The notes beneath the pieces were generated by a model. That model ran no database searches and was not told where the DNA came from. It saw only the letters and a program-made list of their open reading frames with translations. Positions 1 through 9,710 of a DNA stretch of 23,329 nt are shown piece after piece. Numbering within the stretch: position 1 is the stretch's first letter; every line of letters begins with the position of its first letter. Source of the DNA: Branchiostoma floridae (taxonomy: Eukaryota; Chordata; Leptocardii; Amphioxiformes; Branchiostomatidae); contig NC_049984.1 of assembly GCF_000003815.2 (NCBI RefSeq), forward strand, positions 21,109,199-21,132,527, written 5' to 3'. Made by a program: the position numbers and the translations under genes.

Positions 1-47
1 GCATATATGTGTGTGTGCGTGTGTGTCACCGTGTACGTGTGTGTGTG

Positions 48-82
<35 letters not shown>

Positions 83-130
83 ATGTGTGTGTGTGTGTGT
101 GTGTATGTGTGTGTGTGTGTATGTGTGTGT

Positions 131-201
<71 letters not shown>
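1..201. repeat. (GT)n microsatellite
   Basis: About 200 bases of nearly pure GT/TG dinucleotide repeat with scattered interruptions (TA, TT, GA). All reading frames through it are low-complexity Cys-Val or His-Thr strings and are not genes. It runs off the left edge of the window. Confidence 0.97.
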
Positions 202-202
<1 letters not shown>

Positions 203-445
203 ACGAGAGGTGATCAATATGTTCTCGGTCTCACTCAGACATAAGACATAAGTTGCACAACTCAAATTTTAAAGGCATAGTCATTAAGTATAAAGCCTTC
301 TATGAATGTTACCAAAATTCAAATCATCACGATAATTACTTTGGAGCTGGTACCAAGTAAGATCAAGTAACGTGTTTGCGTGTGTGCCGATGCGATGCAG
401 TATTCATTATGACTTATACCAAGGGTAGCTCGATATAATGTCCTT
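202..445. other. intergenic, nothing recognised
   Basis: No credible coding frame, RNA or repeat structure was seen between the GT tract and the inverted repeat that starts at 446. Confidence 0.6.
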
Positions 446-572
446 GCGTATACCTACTCTCCAAGCGTGTTAGGTCGGACACAGCAAAAAAAAAAAAAAG
501 CCCGATAAAAACGACTAAAAAAACGTTAAAAAACAGCCGGAGCCTAACCTCTGCTTGGAGAGTAGCGTATAC
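446..572. mobile_element. small hAT-like MITE with 8-nt target-site duplication
   Basis: Terminal inverted repeats CTACTCTCCAAGC (454-466) and GCTTGGAGAGTAG (553-565) face each other, and the similarity continues inward as TTAGG/CCTAA. The 8-nt direct repeat GCGTATAC lies outside at 446-453 and 565-572, sharing one base with the right TIR. The interior is A/T-rich with no coding potential. An 8-nt duplication with short TIRs is typical of hAT-derived MITEs; that family assignment is inferred from size only. Confidence 0.75.
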
Positions 573-641
573 CCACAATATATTCCCCTGTCTTCCAAAT
601 GATATGCACGTGTACTAATACAATTATACCGGAAGAGAAGT

Positions 642-839
642 TGACGTCACTACAGAATAAATAGGTTCCCTCACAGCGGACCAGGTGACCCGGATGTAGC
701 GGAGTTATGGAAAATTTCTTCCTGACAGTTCACGTGATTGGTGTGTTATAGTTCCGGGACCGCCCCGATCAACATCACATAAAACAACATGACACGAGGA
801 GCTAAAAATAACCGTCTTTAAAGCATACCCTATATAAAG
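642..839 (+). promoter_or_regulatory. promoter region of IL-17-like gene A
   Basis: A palindromic CRE-like TGACGTCA is at 642-649, an E-box CACGTG at 731-736 runs directly into an inverted CCAAT box (ATTGG, 737-741), and a good TATA box TATATAAAG is at 831-839. The TATA box is about 100 bases upstream of the ATG at 938, which puts a transcription start near 860-870. Motif matches are seen directly; their use is inferred. Confidence 0.6.
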
Positions 840-937
840 TACAGTCCCCATGGCCCAACATTCAAAGGGTCTCCCTGCACTGAACCACAACACCGAGAAC
901 CTCCCATACGGTCTGTCCGGGCAAACCTTCCATAGTA

Positions 938-3466
938 ATGAAGATATACGCTGTGGTAAGTCCAATATCATTTTGTTTTATTTTGAAATCTTAGTTTCTT
1001 TAATTAATTTTAGTTCGCCTTTATTGTTTGAAACCGCCACCCCTGTGTATATTTTACGGTGTCCATGACGAACATATTATAAGAAACATGTAGTTATTTT
1101 TTTACCCGTATGTACTATCAAACCAAACGTAACCCAGCTAAACGTAGGCCGTACTGACATTATGTAGTAGACTTGACTGATAATGCCCCGGTGGTCTATA
1201 TAGTGGGCAGACCACAAAAGTTTTACAGGCCTTTAGAGTTTCAAACTATTAAGGTGTGTCCGCTCGTAGCTCCAACCCGGAAGTACACAGTGTGCAGCGG
1301 CGCGAGCTGTGATTGGTCAATCCGCGGGGATTCCCCGTCAAGACGTTACCCTAAATAGCGCCTACGTCACGAGGGAGTCCCGCCCGCACCAGGAAGTTGT
1401 TCTTTTTCCTCGCACAACAAATATAAATATCGTGGCTTTATGAACGGTTACCATGTGCATAGTGCATAAAGGTTTTGTTGCCCTATAGGATACAAATAAT
1501 TCCTGATTACTAGTATATTTGGGGACTCACTAGTAGATGGCAACCATGTATTCAGATCTCGTGTTTTAGAGGTTTGCTTGGCGCACTTTTCTGTATTCCA
1601 TAGACCAGAGTACCTCTGGGAAGGAGGTTCGCCCCCGACAGGGATACTGTTTTCTTGGTCGTTTTGTATGAATAAATGAAAATAGGTACAGATTTTGGTT
1701 GTATTTCTGGTTCGAACGGGAGCTCGACCAAAGTTAAGTAGGCACCTGTACATGTGTTCTCAGCCATATTCCAGATGAATCTGATGGATTTGCATGAGTT
1801 TCAGTATGTAACAAGTTATCAAGAACACGAAGAAACATGACGAATTTGAGCTAACAGTATTTTAGGTACAGCAGAGTTACAGGCTGAAGCATCTTGTGTC
1901 CAGGAAGATTAGCAGTGTACATTTTACAATTTGTATCACAGCTAATGGACAAAATAAAGCCTCTCAGAGCCTCCTTGAGTGTGCGGCATTGTGCATAGTT
2001 TTTTCGACCTTTATTTAACCTTGATACATCAAAGCCATTTTCAAGCTTTCAATGGTTATCTTTGTTTCAAACAAGTAAAATCTCGTGAAATCGTCATTTT
2101 GAAAACTGACACCTTTGTTTCTCGCCACGTTTCCTCCTCAGATCACAGTCGCCGTGCTGCTTCTGGCTCTGGTCAGCGCCATCGATGGACAGAAGAGAAG
2201 ATCAAAGGACAGACGACGGGAGGGTGGGGACAAGGAGAGAAGGAGGCAGAGCAAAAATAAAGGAAACGAGTTGGAGACAGATCAATGTGAAGATATCTCT
2301 GACAAACAGAAACAGAGGTAAGAACTAGTCTTTTATGTGTACATTCCAAACCATATTTTTATATAGACTAAAGTGTTTATTGGAAAGATAATACTTGCAT
2401 GCATGCAAGCAAAAACATACTTTTTACCTTTACATGCTTTAATCTACAAACTACTGCTCTGTTTCTTCTTACTCAACCCCATTTATATGATGGTAACCAG
2501 CCCCTCCAACTTTGTCCTGCGACTTGCTACATAATGTAATGACCACCATAGGCTGTATGCCTCTTTGCCATTAATCATAGTGACAGCCGCACGGCCCAGG
2601 TCATTGGCCTTATTTTGTTTTGACTGCAAGGAGAAGAAGAGGAAGAAACGGAACGAGCAAAAATAATATGTTCCTTCCGCGAAGATAAAGATGACAAATG
2701 TGCTGGTGTCTGTCGTATATCTGCAGACATTTACTGATGATTACTGTGATTATTTTTCCCGCAGGAAGTTGCGGGGAGCCCGTAAAGCGTACGAGCGGAC
2801 CGCGCCCATCGTGCTGGCGGAGCAGCTGAAGAAGGACGCGGGGAGGAGGCGGAGGAACGCGGAGATGGCGTGTCCGGAGTCCGAGGCGCCGCATGACGGG
2901 GACATCAGTCAGCGGGCCATCAGTCCATGGGCGTGGGAGCTGGATGTAGACGTCAACCGGTATCCTACAGGTCAGTACGGCTCCAGTCAAGCAGGTTTGC
3001 GATAACAAAACCTACATTGGTTTAGTTTGCGTCCAAGGGCGCCGCCATGTTGGGGCCGACGAATCCTGAGCTCCTATTGGTGACTCTAGGAACGGAGTAG
3101 TTCAAATTAGAGACAATATCTCGATGGGGCGGTGAGAGATTGTGTAACACAGTTACCAATCTAGGTTAGCTCGGATTATTTCCACATTACCTTTCAACTT
3201 GACACAAATATTCAACCTCTATATATGATGTAATAACGTCAATTTTGTATTCATCTTTCTCAACAGAAATCGCCAAAGCCAAGTGTCTGTGCACCGCCGG
3301 CTGCCTGGTGAACGGCAAACTGGACTTCAACTACGCGTCCGAGCCCATCGTCACACAGATGAAGGTTCTGCGCAGGACCAAGTGTGACAGGAAGGGCAAG
3401 TGGCGCTACGAAGTCCAGTGGGAGGACGTCCCTGTCGGCTGCACATGCGCCAGCCCCAAGAGCTAA
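938..3466 (+). CDS. interleukin-17-like secreted cytokine, gene A (4 coding exons, complete)
   Basis: Deduced exons are 938-955, 2142-2317, 2765-2970 and 3267-3466. All have GT/AG borders with matching phases (0, 2, 1), summing to 600 nt (199 aa plus TAA). Exon 1 (MKIYAV) joins exon 2 (ITVAVLLLALVSA) to give a signal peptide of about 20 residues. A very basic linker (about residues 23-50) follows. Exon 3 ends in the IL-17 signature ISPWAWELDVDVNRYPT. Exon 4 carries the cystine-knot part: CLCTAGC, then TQMKVLRRTKC, then VPVGCTCASPKS at the C-terminus. IL-17 family proteins are secreted dimeric ligands of IL-17 receptors in mucosal and innate immunity. The ATG at 938 was preferred to the one at 850 because the short start gives a clean signal peptide. 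The family call is strong; subfamily (IL-17D-like or other) is not resolved. Confidence 0.93.
956..2141 (+). other. intron 1 of IL-17-like gene A
   Basis: Donor GTAAGT at 956 and acceptor TTTCCTCCTCAG ending at 2141. The short open frames inside have no recognisable protein similarity. No clear mobile element was resolved inside. Confidence 0.85.
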
Positions 3467-4146
3467 TGCCCGACAAACCACACGGCGGATGGTTCCTAGA
3501 TCCTGTCCTGTCTTTGAATTCTAGCTAAGCTGCTAATTTTTTATATATTTATTATGATATCATCCCAGTGTCACCAGAGAAATTCTTTGAAGGCTGTTTT
3601 AGAAGGAAATAGTACAATATGGCAAAAGAAACAAATTATTCGAAAAGTAGTATTAGGAACGCCTCTGTGGCGTCGCCAAAAATGTAGGCGGGGGGGGGGG
3701 GGCACTACAAAGCCATATAAAATGATGGGATAGCCATCCGTGCCAACTTGTTTTCCCTTCAGAAGCAGCCTATAGGTTAAGGGAATTCATTAGATTATCA
3801 TTATTGGTAAAGATGGTAGATAGGAGAAACTGTTGGAGGAGTATACTGTGTGCGTACCTTTACATCTGGTCTGTAATGCGCCATGATGTTTTTCCACCAG
3901 ACGGCGATCGCGCTGTGACTTACGTGTGATTTGTGTTACCCTTGATTTCATAATTGGAATGTCATGCAAAATTTAAATTAGGACTAAAAAGACAAGACAA
4001 AAGACGCGCACTTAGTTAAAAAATTCGTTTTTGTATCTACGAAATTCGTTGTCACGCGATTAGTCAAGTTATAGGTAGCAGCGTAGTCACAGTGAGGTCA
4101 CCGGCTTGTGGAATTGGGGTATCATGTAGAGTACGTTTCCATATCT

Positions 4147-4200
<54 letters not shown>

Positions 4201-4807
4201 AACTTCCGAGAGGAAGCCATGGTAAGAGAGGGTCAGGTTTTTACTGACCAGTTTATTCAGCTCTTCTCCAAAACGGGGAACATGGACGTATGTAAGGTTC
4301 TATCTTACTTTGTCTTTATAGTAAAGACATTATAGGCTTACTGTGCCAACTATACGTGTTGATACAAAACACTTGCAAGTTTTACTTTGTAAAAGTACTT
4401 CTCAAAGAAGTCAACTTGTTAGAATATTGTACAGCTTCATTCTTTGCAAAAGAAATGATTTTTTTAATTAGTCATGAATGTTTGTGAATATGTGTTTGAA
4501 CATTTCGATATGTATATTTAGTGTTTTGAAAAGAAAAGAAATAGTTGTAGATATCGTCCGAATCAAATTTATACGTAATCTTAAATAATTATATTGAGTT
4601 CCGTGTTGACTTAAGTGTTTATGTTGTAGGTTATAAAGTATAGATGAAACGTTGTTCAATATATTGAACACGTACGTATATATGTATAAGAAAGTGACTA
4701 TATGTATATAGACGGCATAGAAATGGTAGCGAATTCTGGATCGAACATTTTACTACCCTACAGTGTTTGAGTTGTCTGTTTTTCCTACTTGTCAAATATT
4801 AAATAAA
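3467..4807 (+). other. probable long 3' UTR of IL-17-like gene A with poly(A) signal
   Basis: A/T-rich, non-coding stretch after the stop codon. It contains an ATTTA-type pentamer shortly after the stop (around 3547) and ends with a canonical AATAAA at 4802-4807. A G-run (3690-3702) and an ATT microsatellite interrupt it. No closer canonical AATAAA was noticed, so the UTR may be about 1.3 kb. AU-rich 3' UTRs are common in cytokine mRNAs; no strong ARE cluster was seen. Confidence 0.45.
4149..4199. repeat. (ATT)n microsatellite
   Basis: About 17 consecutive ATT triplets. The poly-Tyr frame through it is not a gene. Confidence 0.97.
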
Positions 4808-5184
4808 AGATTGAGCCAAGCAACACTTGTGCTTTTTGATTTCTATGTTTTGGTGTTAAGCTTTAACTTCGTACATTGACAGACTTAACAAATTAAACCC
4901 TGGCGAATCTTAATTAATTCCATGCATTTTGCGTTTCCGTCTTATGTCAATAACAACTTATTTCATTTTTCCTTTATTCAATTCTTAATATAATATTCAC
5001 AAGACGCTTGAGACTACAAATTACAGTTTAAAGTCCACCGGCAACACCCCGTGACTTTCCCGTGTCATGTTGTGACGTCAGAATGAAGTAACGGAAAATT
5101 TCAAAGGAGGAATTTAAAAAGGTAGTTCCCAATGGGGAAGTCCGTCCCAAGGATGTGACGTGCGGCTGTAGGACACTTCACAGT
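4808..5184. other. intergenic
   Basis: A/T-rich first half, then a more GC-balanced stretch with a CRE-like TGACGTCA at about 5073. No gene seen. Confidence 0.5.
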
Positions 5185-5578
5185 GGAAATTTCCACCTTG
5201 CGGCTCAACTACTTTCTCTTTGTAGTGCCGCCTTTGTAAGCGGGTCACTCCTGATGACGTCAGCGGATGATGTCATTGGGCGGGGAAACTCCGGGCTTTC
5301 CCCTCTGACACTATTGGAGGCTGACATTTGGTCGCAAAAGATTTGGGACGAATTGGGCGATGTGAGAAGTAGTAAAAAGACATTTATTGAAACATCCCTC
5401 TCCGAACATTGCGTAATTGAAGCGGGTTGTCCAGGACGCAGTCACATATAACGTCATATGCTGGAGCAAAGTTGAACTGTAATTTCCAACACAAAAAAAC
5501 TGGACTTTCTTTCTTATAGAATGAACAAAGACTACAAAGAGACAGTCGTTTAGCCCCAATTGCAAGGTGGAAATTTCC
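5185..5578. mobile_element. MITE-like inverted repeat with kappaB-type decamers
   Basis: Perfect 17-nt terminal arms GGAAATTTCCACCTTGC (5185-5201) and its reverse complement (5562-5578). A second perfect 12-nt inverted pair, TCTCTTTGTAGT at 5215-5226 and its complement at 5531-5542, lies just inside. The middle holds the head-to-head decamers GGGAAACTCC (5283-5292) and GGGCTTTCCC (5293-5302). No coding frame. No convincing target-site duplication was recognised, so the exact ends are uncertain. Confidence 0.6.
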
Positions 5579-5971
5579 CTCTTATACTGTAACGTTACAT
5601 GCACGCGTGGATACTGGCTAAGGACTTGCTGATTTGATTACATGTATAAGAATGGTATCCTCTGGCCGGGACCCCAAAACTGATGTAAACGTGCAAAAAT
5701 ATGGGCAACAAAGTTGTCTTCATTGTGAAATTTAAGTGGCCAAATGACAAACCACACACTGGAACATGGTATATGGAGAAATACATTCTATCATACTCGT
5801 AGTATTCTTTCACATCCTTTTTTTTTTTAATTTTCGAGGATTTCACTCAGGGCTCGTAATACTAATAAATTTACATTTTCAGCATATTTGCACTGATGGT
5901 ACACGTAGCAAATACACTGGGGAAAGGCATTCTACAACTTTAGTATCTGTTTTTCTATATTGTTTGCAGTT
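5579..5971. other. intergenic, left flank of the Penelope insertion
   Basis: A/T-rich with a T-run near 5819. Short open frames on both strands show no recognisable domain. Confidence 0.5.
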
Positions 5972-5982
5972 TGCTGTATAAC

Positions 5983-6179
5983 ATACGCCAAAAATAGTTA
6001 CTCAAGCAACTGGATATGGTTTTGAAACGGTCAGACGTTTCGGAAAGAATCCACTTTCCTTCGTCAGTGACACTGAAGTGATCTGCAAGAAACAGGTCTT
6101 TTATACTCTAACTATGAATGAAGACAATTTCAGATGTCCAATAGGAAAGGTTGTAAGACAATTCAGACTGAAGACAATT
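5983..6179 (-). repeat. Penelope pLTR copy, 3' side, sense orientation
   Basis: 197-nt copy of the terminal repeat, downstream of the reverse-transcriptase frame. It includes a TATA-like TTTTATACTC region and a hammerhead ribozyme fold read on the minus strand. Confidence 0.9.
6030..6071 (-). ncRNA. type I hammerhead ribozyme in the Penelope pLTR, sense copy
   Basis: Read on the minus strand: stem I GTCA/TGAC; catalytic core CTGACGA; stem II GGAAAG/CTTTCC closing a TGGATT loop; core GAA; a 2-bp helix III (AC/GT) with no loop; and cleavage-site C. One extra A sits between the CTGANGA core and stem II compared with the textbook consensus. Short-helix-III hammerheads in pLTRs are established for Penelope-like elements. 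Activity is not shown here. Confidence 0.78.
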
Positions 6180-6250
6180 TGTATTCCAAAGATAACAAAG
6201 CTAAGCCAAAGTCAAGCTGAAGACAATTTGGATTTCAAAGGATATCAAGG

Positions 6251-7567
6251 CTAAGACACAGTTAATGCAAATGAGTCAATTAGCTCCTGTGGTTTTTTAG
6301 TTACAGGAGCTAAAAGTTTTGTTGGGGGGGGGGGGGGTAGTGCTATGTCCCAAGTGCCGGAAAGTTCCATACGTAGCCCCCCTTTTCTGTTGAGGGTGGG
6401 ATTGTATATTCTCTCATATATGGCCTCTCTAACTCCCCGTTCAAACCAGCGGGCTTCACGGTCTAGGATGTCGGTAGATTGGAGGTTGAAGGAATGTCCT
6501 TGGTTGTGTTGTAGGTGGTTGAAAATAGCAGAAGAGTTGCCGTTGGCCTTCGGTTTGCAATGTTCTTGGTATCTTGCTTTTAGTGGACGACTAGTCTCAC
6601 CAATGTATGTGTTGTTACAGTTGGGTTCCTCGCATTTGAGTCTGTAGATTACATTGGCCTTAGTACCTTTCTGTGGTTTGTCTTTTGGATGTACCAGTTT
6701 GTGTCGGAGGGTTGAGTGAGGTTTGAAGTTAGTGGCGATGTTGAAGTTTTGGAAGATCCGTCTGAGTTTTTCCGAAACTCCTTGGACATAAGGGATGTTA
6801 ATGTTGGCTTTCTTTCTGTCGGTCAATGGTTTGCACTTGGCTGTTTTCTTTGAGTGGTCCGAGGGTTTGAGGGCTTTGTTGAAGGTCCAGTTTTGGTAGC
6901 CACATTTGTTCAATGCACTTCGGAGGTGTTTGTGTTCCTCTGTTTTGGCTTTGCCAGAGGAAACAATGCTGTCTGCCCGGTGATACAAGGTTTTAATCAC
7001 TGCCAGTTTGTGTTCCAAAGGGTGGTGAGAGTCAAAGGCCAGATATTGGTCAGTGTGCGTCGGTTTCCTGTACACTTCGAACTGAAGGCTGCCGTCCTTC
7101 TCTATGATAGTTTTGGTATCTAGGAAGGGGAGCATGTTGTCATGACTTGACTCCTGTGTGAACTTGATGTTCTTATCTACTTGGTTGATGTGCTCAAAGA
7201 ACTCATCAGCTACTCTCTGTTTTAGCTTGCAATAAGTGTCATCTACATAGCGGAACCAGTTGAGTGGGGGAGTGTCCTTGAAAGTACTGATAGCCTTCAC
7301 TTCAAACTTTTCCATGTAGAGGTTTACAACAATGGGTGACACTGGTGATCCCATAGCACAGCCGTGCAGTTGTTGGTAGAACTGTCCTTTGAAAGAGAAA
7401 TACGTACACCCTAGGCAAAGGTCTAGCAGTTTGCACAGTTGGTCTGGAGATAGCTCGGTTCTGTCTGTTAGTGTGTTGTCCGCCTCCAGGGCTTCCTTGA
7501 CTACCGAGACTGCGTCCTTAGGAGGTATGCAAGTGAAAAGCGAACAGACATCGTAAGAAGTGATGAT
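6251..7567 (-). CDS. Penelope-like reverse transcriptase with GIY-YIG endonuclease, N-terminally truncated
   Basis: The first in-frame Met is at 7354, but the frame is open upstream and already contains RT motif A (SYDVCSLFTCIP, about 7520-7560), so the true protein began further upstream. Next come YFSFKGQFYQQLHGCAMGSP (motif B, around the Met), then FRYVDDT with the catalytic YVDD (motif C, about residue 35 after the Met), then FLDT and YRKPTHTDQYL (motif D/E region). The C-terminal third has NVIYRLKC, a CEEPNC zinc-like knuckle, TYIGETSRPLKARYQEH (GIY-YIG core with Arg) and a later Glu. Function: target-primed reverse transcription of the element. Missing: the N-terminal RT region, which ends against a short tandem repeat. 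A G-run encodes Pro5 near the C-terminus. Probably a dead copy because of the truncation. Confidence 0.92.
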   Translation of the reverse strand: MITSYDVCSLFTCIPPKDAVSVVKEALEADNTLTDRTELSPDQLCKLLDLCLGCTYFSFKGQFYQQLHGCAMGSPVSPIVVNLYMEKFEVKAISTFKDTPPLNWFRYVDDTYCKLKQRVADEFFEHINQVDKNIKFTQESSHDNMLPFLDTKTIIEKDGSLQFEVYRKPTHTDQYLAFDSHHPLEHKLAVIKTLYHRADSIVSSGKAKTEEHKHLRSALNKCGYQNWTFNKALKPSDHSKKTAKCKPLTDRKKANINIPYVQGVSEKLRRIFQNFNIATNFKPHSTLRHKLVHPKDKPQKGTKANVIYRLKCEEPNCNNTYIGETSRPLKARYQEHCKPKANGNSSAIFNHLQHNQGHSFNLQSTDILDREARWFERGVREAIYERIYNPTLNRKGGLRMELSGTWDIALPPPPPTKLLAPVTKKPQELIDSFALTVS

Positions 7568-7570
7568 TGT

Positions 7571-7618
7571 CTTCAGTCTGAATTGTCTTCAGTCTGAATT
7601 GTCTTCAGTCTGAATTGT
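7571..7618. repeat. three tandem 16-nt repeats at the pLTR/ORF junction
   Basis: CTTCAGTCTGAATTGT occurs three times head to tail (7571, 7587, 7603). The truncated RT frame meets the right inverted repeat here. The left pLTR ends with only one such unit. Confidence 0.9.
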
Positions 7619-7793
7619 CTTACAACCTTTCCTATTGGACATCTGAAATTGTCTTCATTCATAGTTAGAGTATAAAAGACCTGTTTCTTGCAGATCACTT
7701 CAGTGTCACTGACGAAGGAAAGTGGATTCTTTCCGAAACGTCTGACCGTTTCAAAACCATATCCAGTTGCTTGAGTAACTATTTTTGGCGTAT
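7597..7793 (+). repeat. Penelope pLTR copy, inverted, upstream of the RT frame
   Basis: Exact reverse complement of 5983-6179. It is in antisense orientation to the RT frame. TATAAAAG is at about 7671 on the plus strand. Confidence 0.9.
7705..7746 (+). ncRNA. type I hammerhead ribozyme in the inverted Penelope pLTR
   Basis: Same 42-nt fold as the copy at 6030-6071 but on the plus strand: GTCA (7705-7708), CTGACGA (7709-7715), GGAAAG (7717-7722) pairing with CTTTCC (7729-7734), GAA (7735-7737), ACGTC (7738-7742), TGAC (7743-7746). It is antisense to the RT frame. Confidence 0.78.
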
Positions 7794-7840
7794 CTTATTA
7801 CCTGGATGTCTAACCTACATCGACGTATGCTGTATAACAT

Positions 7841-8272
7841 GTTATGTGTTATTGCTGTATATCACATTTGGTAGCTAAAACGATTTACAGTAACAAGTAA
7901 GTAACAATTTACAGAATGTCGGTATCTTCAATGTATATAAGTAAAAGTTCGTATGGTTAGGACTCAGAGCCTGCGGGAACCTGCGAGAAAGAATCCTGAC
8001 AGGTGCCGATGTTGTGCCCTCATCTCAACTCAACGTCACTGGAAAAGGACGATGGAGGTCCTGTGTTTGAGGAAGGCCACAACTCGAGCACGTTTAAGAA
8101 CTCGCCGCTCTTATTAAAAAGAGTAGGGGTCCTTCCCGATGTAAGTGGTTCACATTCAGCTCTCCGATGTACATAAGGCCCCCATTAGGCAGAGATCGCG
8201 CTGGAAGTGGAAATATGACTTTTGGAAAACAAAAACAAACAATATAAGTCATTAGTGGTGTGCGTTACGTAA
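7841..8272. other. intergenic, no gene recognised
   Basis: No long open frame, conserved motif or repeat resolved. Confidence 0.5.
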
Positions 8273-8520
8273 AGGTGCACTCTCACTGCACTTGCGCCAA
8301 GCTTGCGTCACTGCGGGGTTCGTTCTCTGCGACACTGTTTTGTTATTTTCTCAGCTTTTTAAAAATAATTAGATAATGCATAATACGTAAAAGTATGACT
8401 TAGAAAGCGGCAAAATACGCAAAAAGTAAGAAAATTCGTTCTTTATCTCTGTAATTCAATGAGTATCTTTCGAACCCCGCAGTGACGCAAGCTTGACGCG
8501 AGTGCAGTGAGAGTGCACCT
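8273..8520. mobile_element. foldback MITE, family 1 copy A
   Basis: Long terminal inverted repeats starting AGGTGCACTCTCACTGCACT at 8273 and ending in its near-perfect complement at 8520. The arms are about 50 nt, extending to GTCACTGCGGGGTTCG, and flank an A/T-rich interior. A related, more degraded copy is at 15268-15387. Confidence 0.85.
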
Positions 8521-8708
8521 GTGCTCAAACATACAAACACTACGATGACACAAGTACAAAACACACTTGGGGGTTTTCGGTTACCCTATTATAATACCTG
8601 GGCCTATAGCACTTGATTAAGTATGAACACTTCACGTGATACTTCATACTTTCTTCTATTCCTTGTTTAATATAGAAGTAGCCTCAGTCTTGTTACGTGC
8701 TGAATAAT

Positions 8709-8778
8709 AGGGGGAATATTCAGGTTTCACCAGTACATTTCCTGACATCGAATTCTGACAAAAGAACCAAGGAAGTTT
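8709..8778. repeat. 70-nt direct repeat, copy 1
   Basis: Begins near GGGGGAATATTCAGG and includes CCAGTACATTTCCTG and AAAAGAACCAAGGAAG. It recurs in the same orientation at 9711-9780 with roughly 10 differences. Probably a dispersed element fragment. Confidence 0.7.
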
Positions 8779-9710
8779 AGTTTGAACTAGAGTTCCACGA
8801 ACACATACCTTTGCCAAATAAACCAGGTTTGTTATGTAGAATGATGTCTGTAGACAAATGNNNNNNNNNNNNNNNNNNNNNNNNNNNNNNNNNNNNNNNN
8901 NNNNNNNNNNNNNNNNNNNNNNNNNNNNNNNNNNNNNNNNNNNNNNNNNNNNNNNNNNNNATGTATTGGCCTACGTGGAAAGACATGGAATCATGACATG
9001 ATACGAGTATATGGAAGATGTCACCATTTGCATGTGGTAAAGATATATTTGACTTACATGAAATTGATTGCATTAACCTTTGTCTTTCTTCATTATATAT
9101 AGATAAGCTTTGAACAGTTGATGTAAGAATGTGTGGTAAATATTGCACCTAGAGCTTTTTGTTCAATTTATCAACATAATTGTGCGTAAACAATGCATAT
9201 CTGTGTAATTCCATGATGTAAAAACATGTAGCAGTGCTTGAAGCATTGCATCAGCTTTACTTTGCTAATATGTATTTTTAGGTTCCCTTCGGCAGAAGTT
9301 AAAGAAAAGTAAAAATAATAGAATCCGACCATGTTTTTCAGGACCGTAATCGGAAGCACAACAGACATAGATGTAGACCTTAAAAGTGTCAAAAGTAAGG
9401 TCCATACAAAACGCACGAATTATTATTATAGTGGGTAATGATAATAATGATAGATATCAACACAGCAGTGGGAAGGACTAAGATTTTACAAAGCAAGGAA
9501 AAGCGTGATGTGACGTTTTGCAAAGGGAAAAGAGTTGAAATCATGTGTACTTCTGGGAATCATGTGACAACACGCGAAGTTTTGACGCCATGACCCTACA
9601 ATGCCCCACGTGGTGTGTGTACTACAGTATACAGAACTGAAACTCGGAGAACAAACACCGTCCTCACGTTATACGGCACAGCTTCCGCTGGAGCCGGGGA
9701 GTCACGTGTA
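8779..9710. other. intergenic with 100-N assembly gap (8861-8960)
   Basis: A/T-rich. The open frames spanning the Ns are artefacts. The 100-N block looks like a gap of arbitrary length. No gene was recognised. Confidence 0.6.

Larger units (their letters stand above)
5972..7840 (-). mobile_element. Penelope-like retroelement, 5'-truncated, with inverted pLTRs
   Basis: The 13-nt direct repeat TGCTGTATAACAT at 5972-5984 and 7828-7840 reads as a target-site duplication. Between them are 197-nt inverted repeats (5983-6179 and 7597-7793) that I find identical base for base, plus 34 extra bases at the right end (7794-7827). The interior encodes an RT with a C-terminal GIY-YIG nuclease on the minus strand. 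RT plus GIY-YIG and LTR-like repeats in direct or inverted orientation are hallmarks of Penelope-like elements. Perfect ITRs and a visible duplication suggest recent insertion. Confidence 0.92.

Noticed and set aside
7-265. Open frames through the GT microsatellite on both strands
   Set aside because: Pure dinucleotide-repeat translation (CVCV / THTH); no gene.
850-937. Upstream ATG at 850 as the start of IL-17-like gene A
   Set aside because: Open to the exon 1 donor but in a different frame from the signal peptide; the ATG at 938 joins in frame to give a signal peptide.
4108-4335. Poly-tyrosine small protein
   Set aside because: Created by the ATT microsatellite.
6345-7123. Plus-strand frames opposite the reverse transcriptase
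   Set aside because: Shadows of the Penelope frame with no similarity of their own.
8777-9148. Frames spanning the N runs (also at 17837-18148 and 19267-19744)
   Set aside because: Mostly unknown residues; they exist only because Ns contain no stop.
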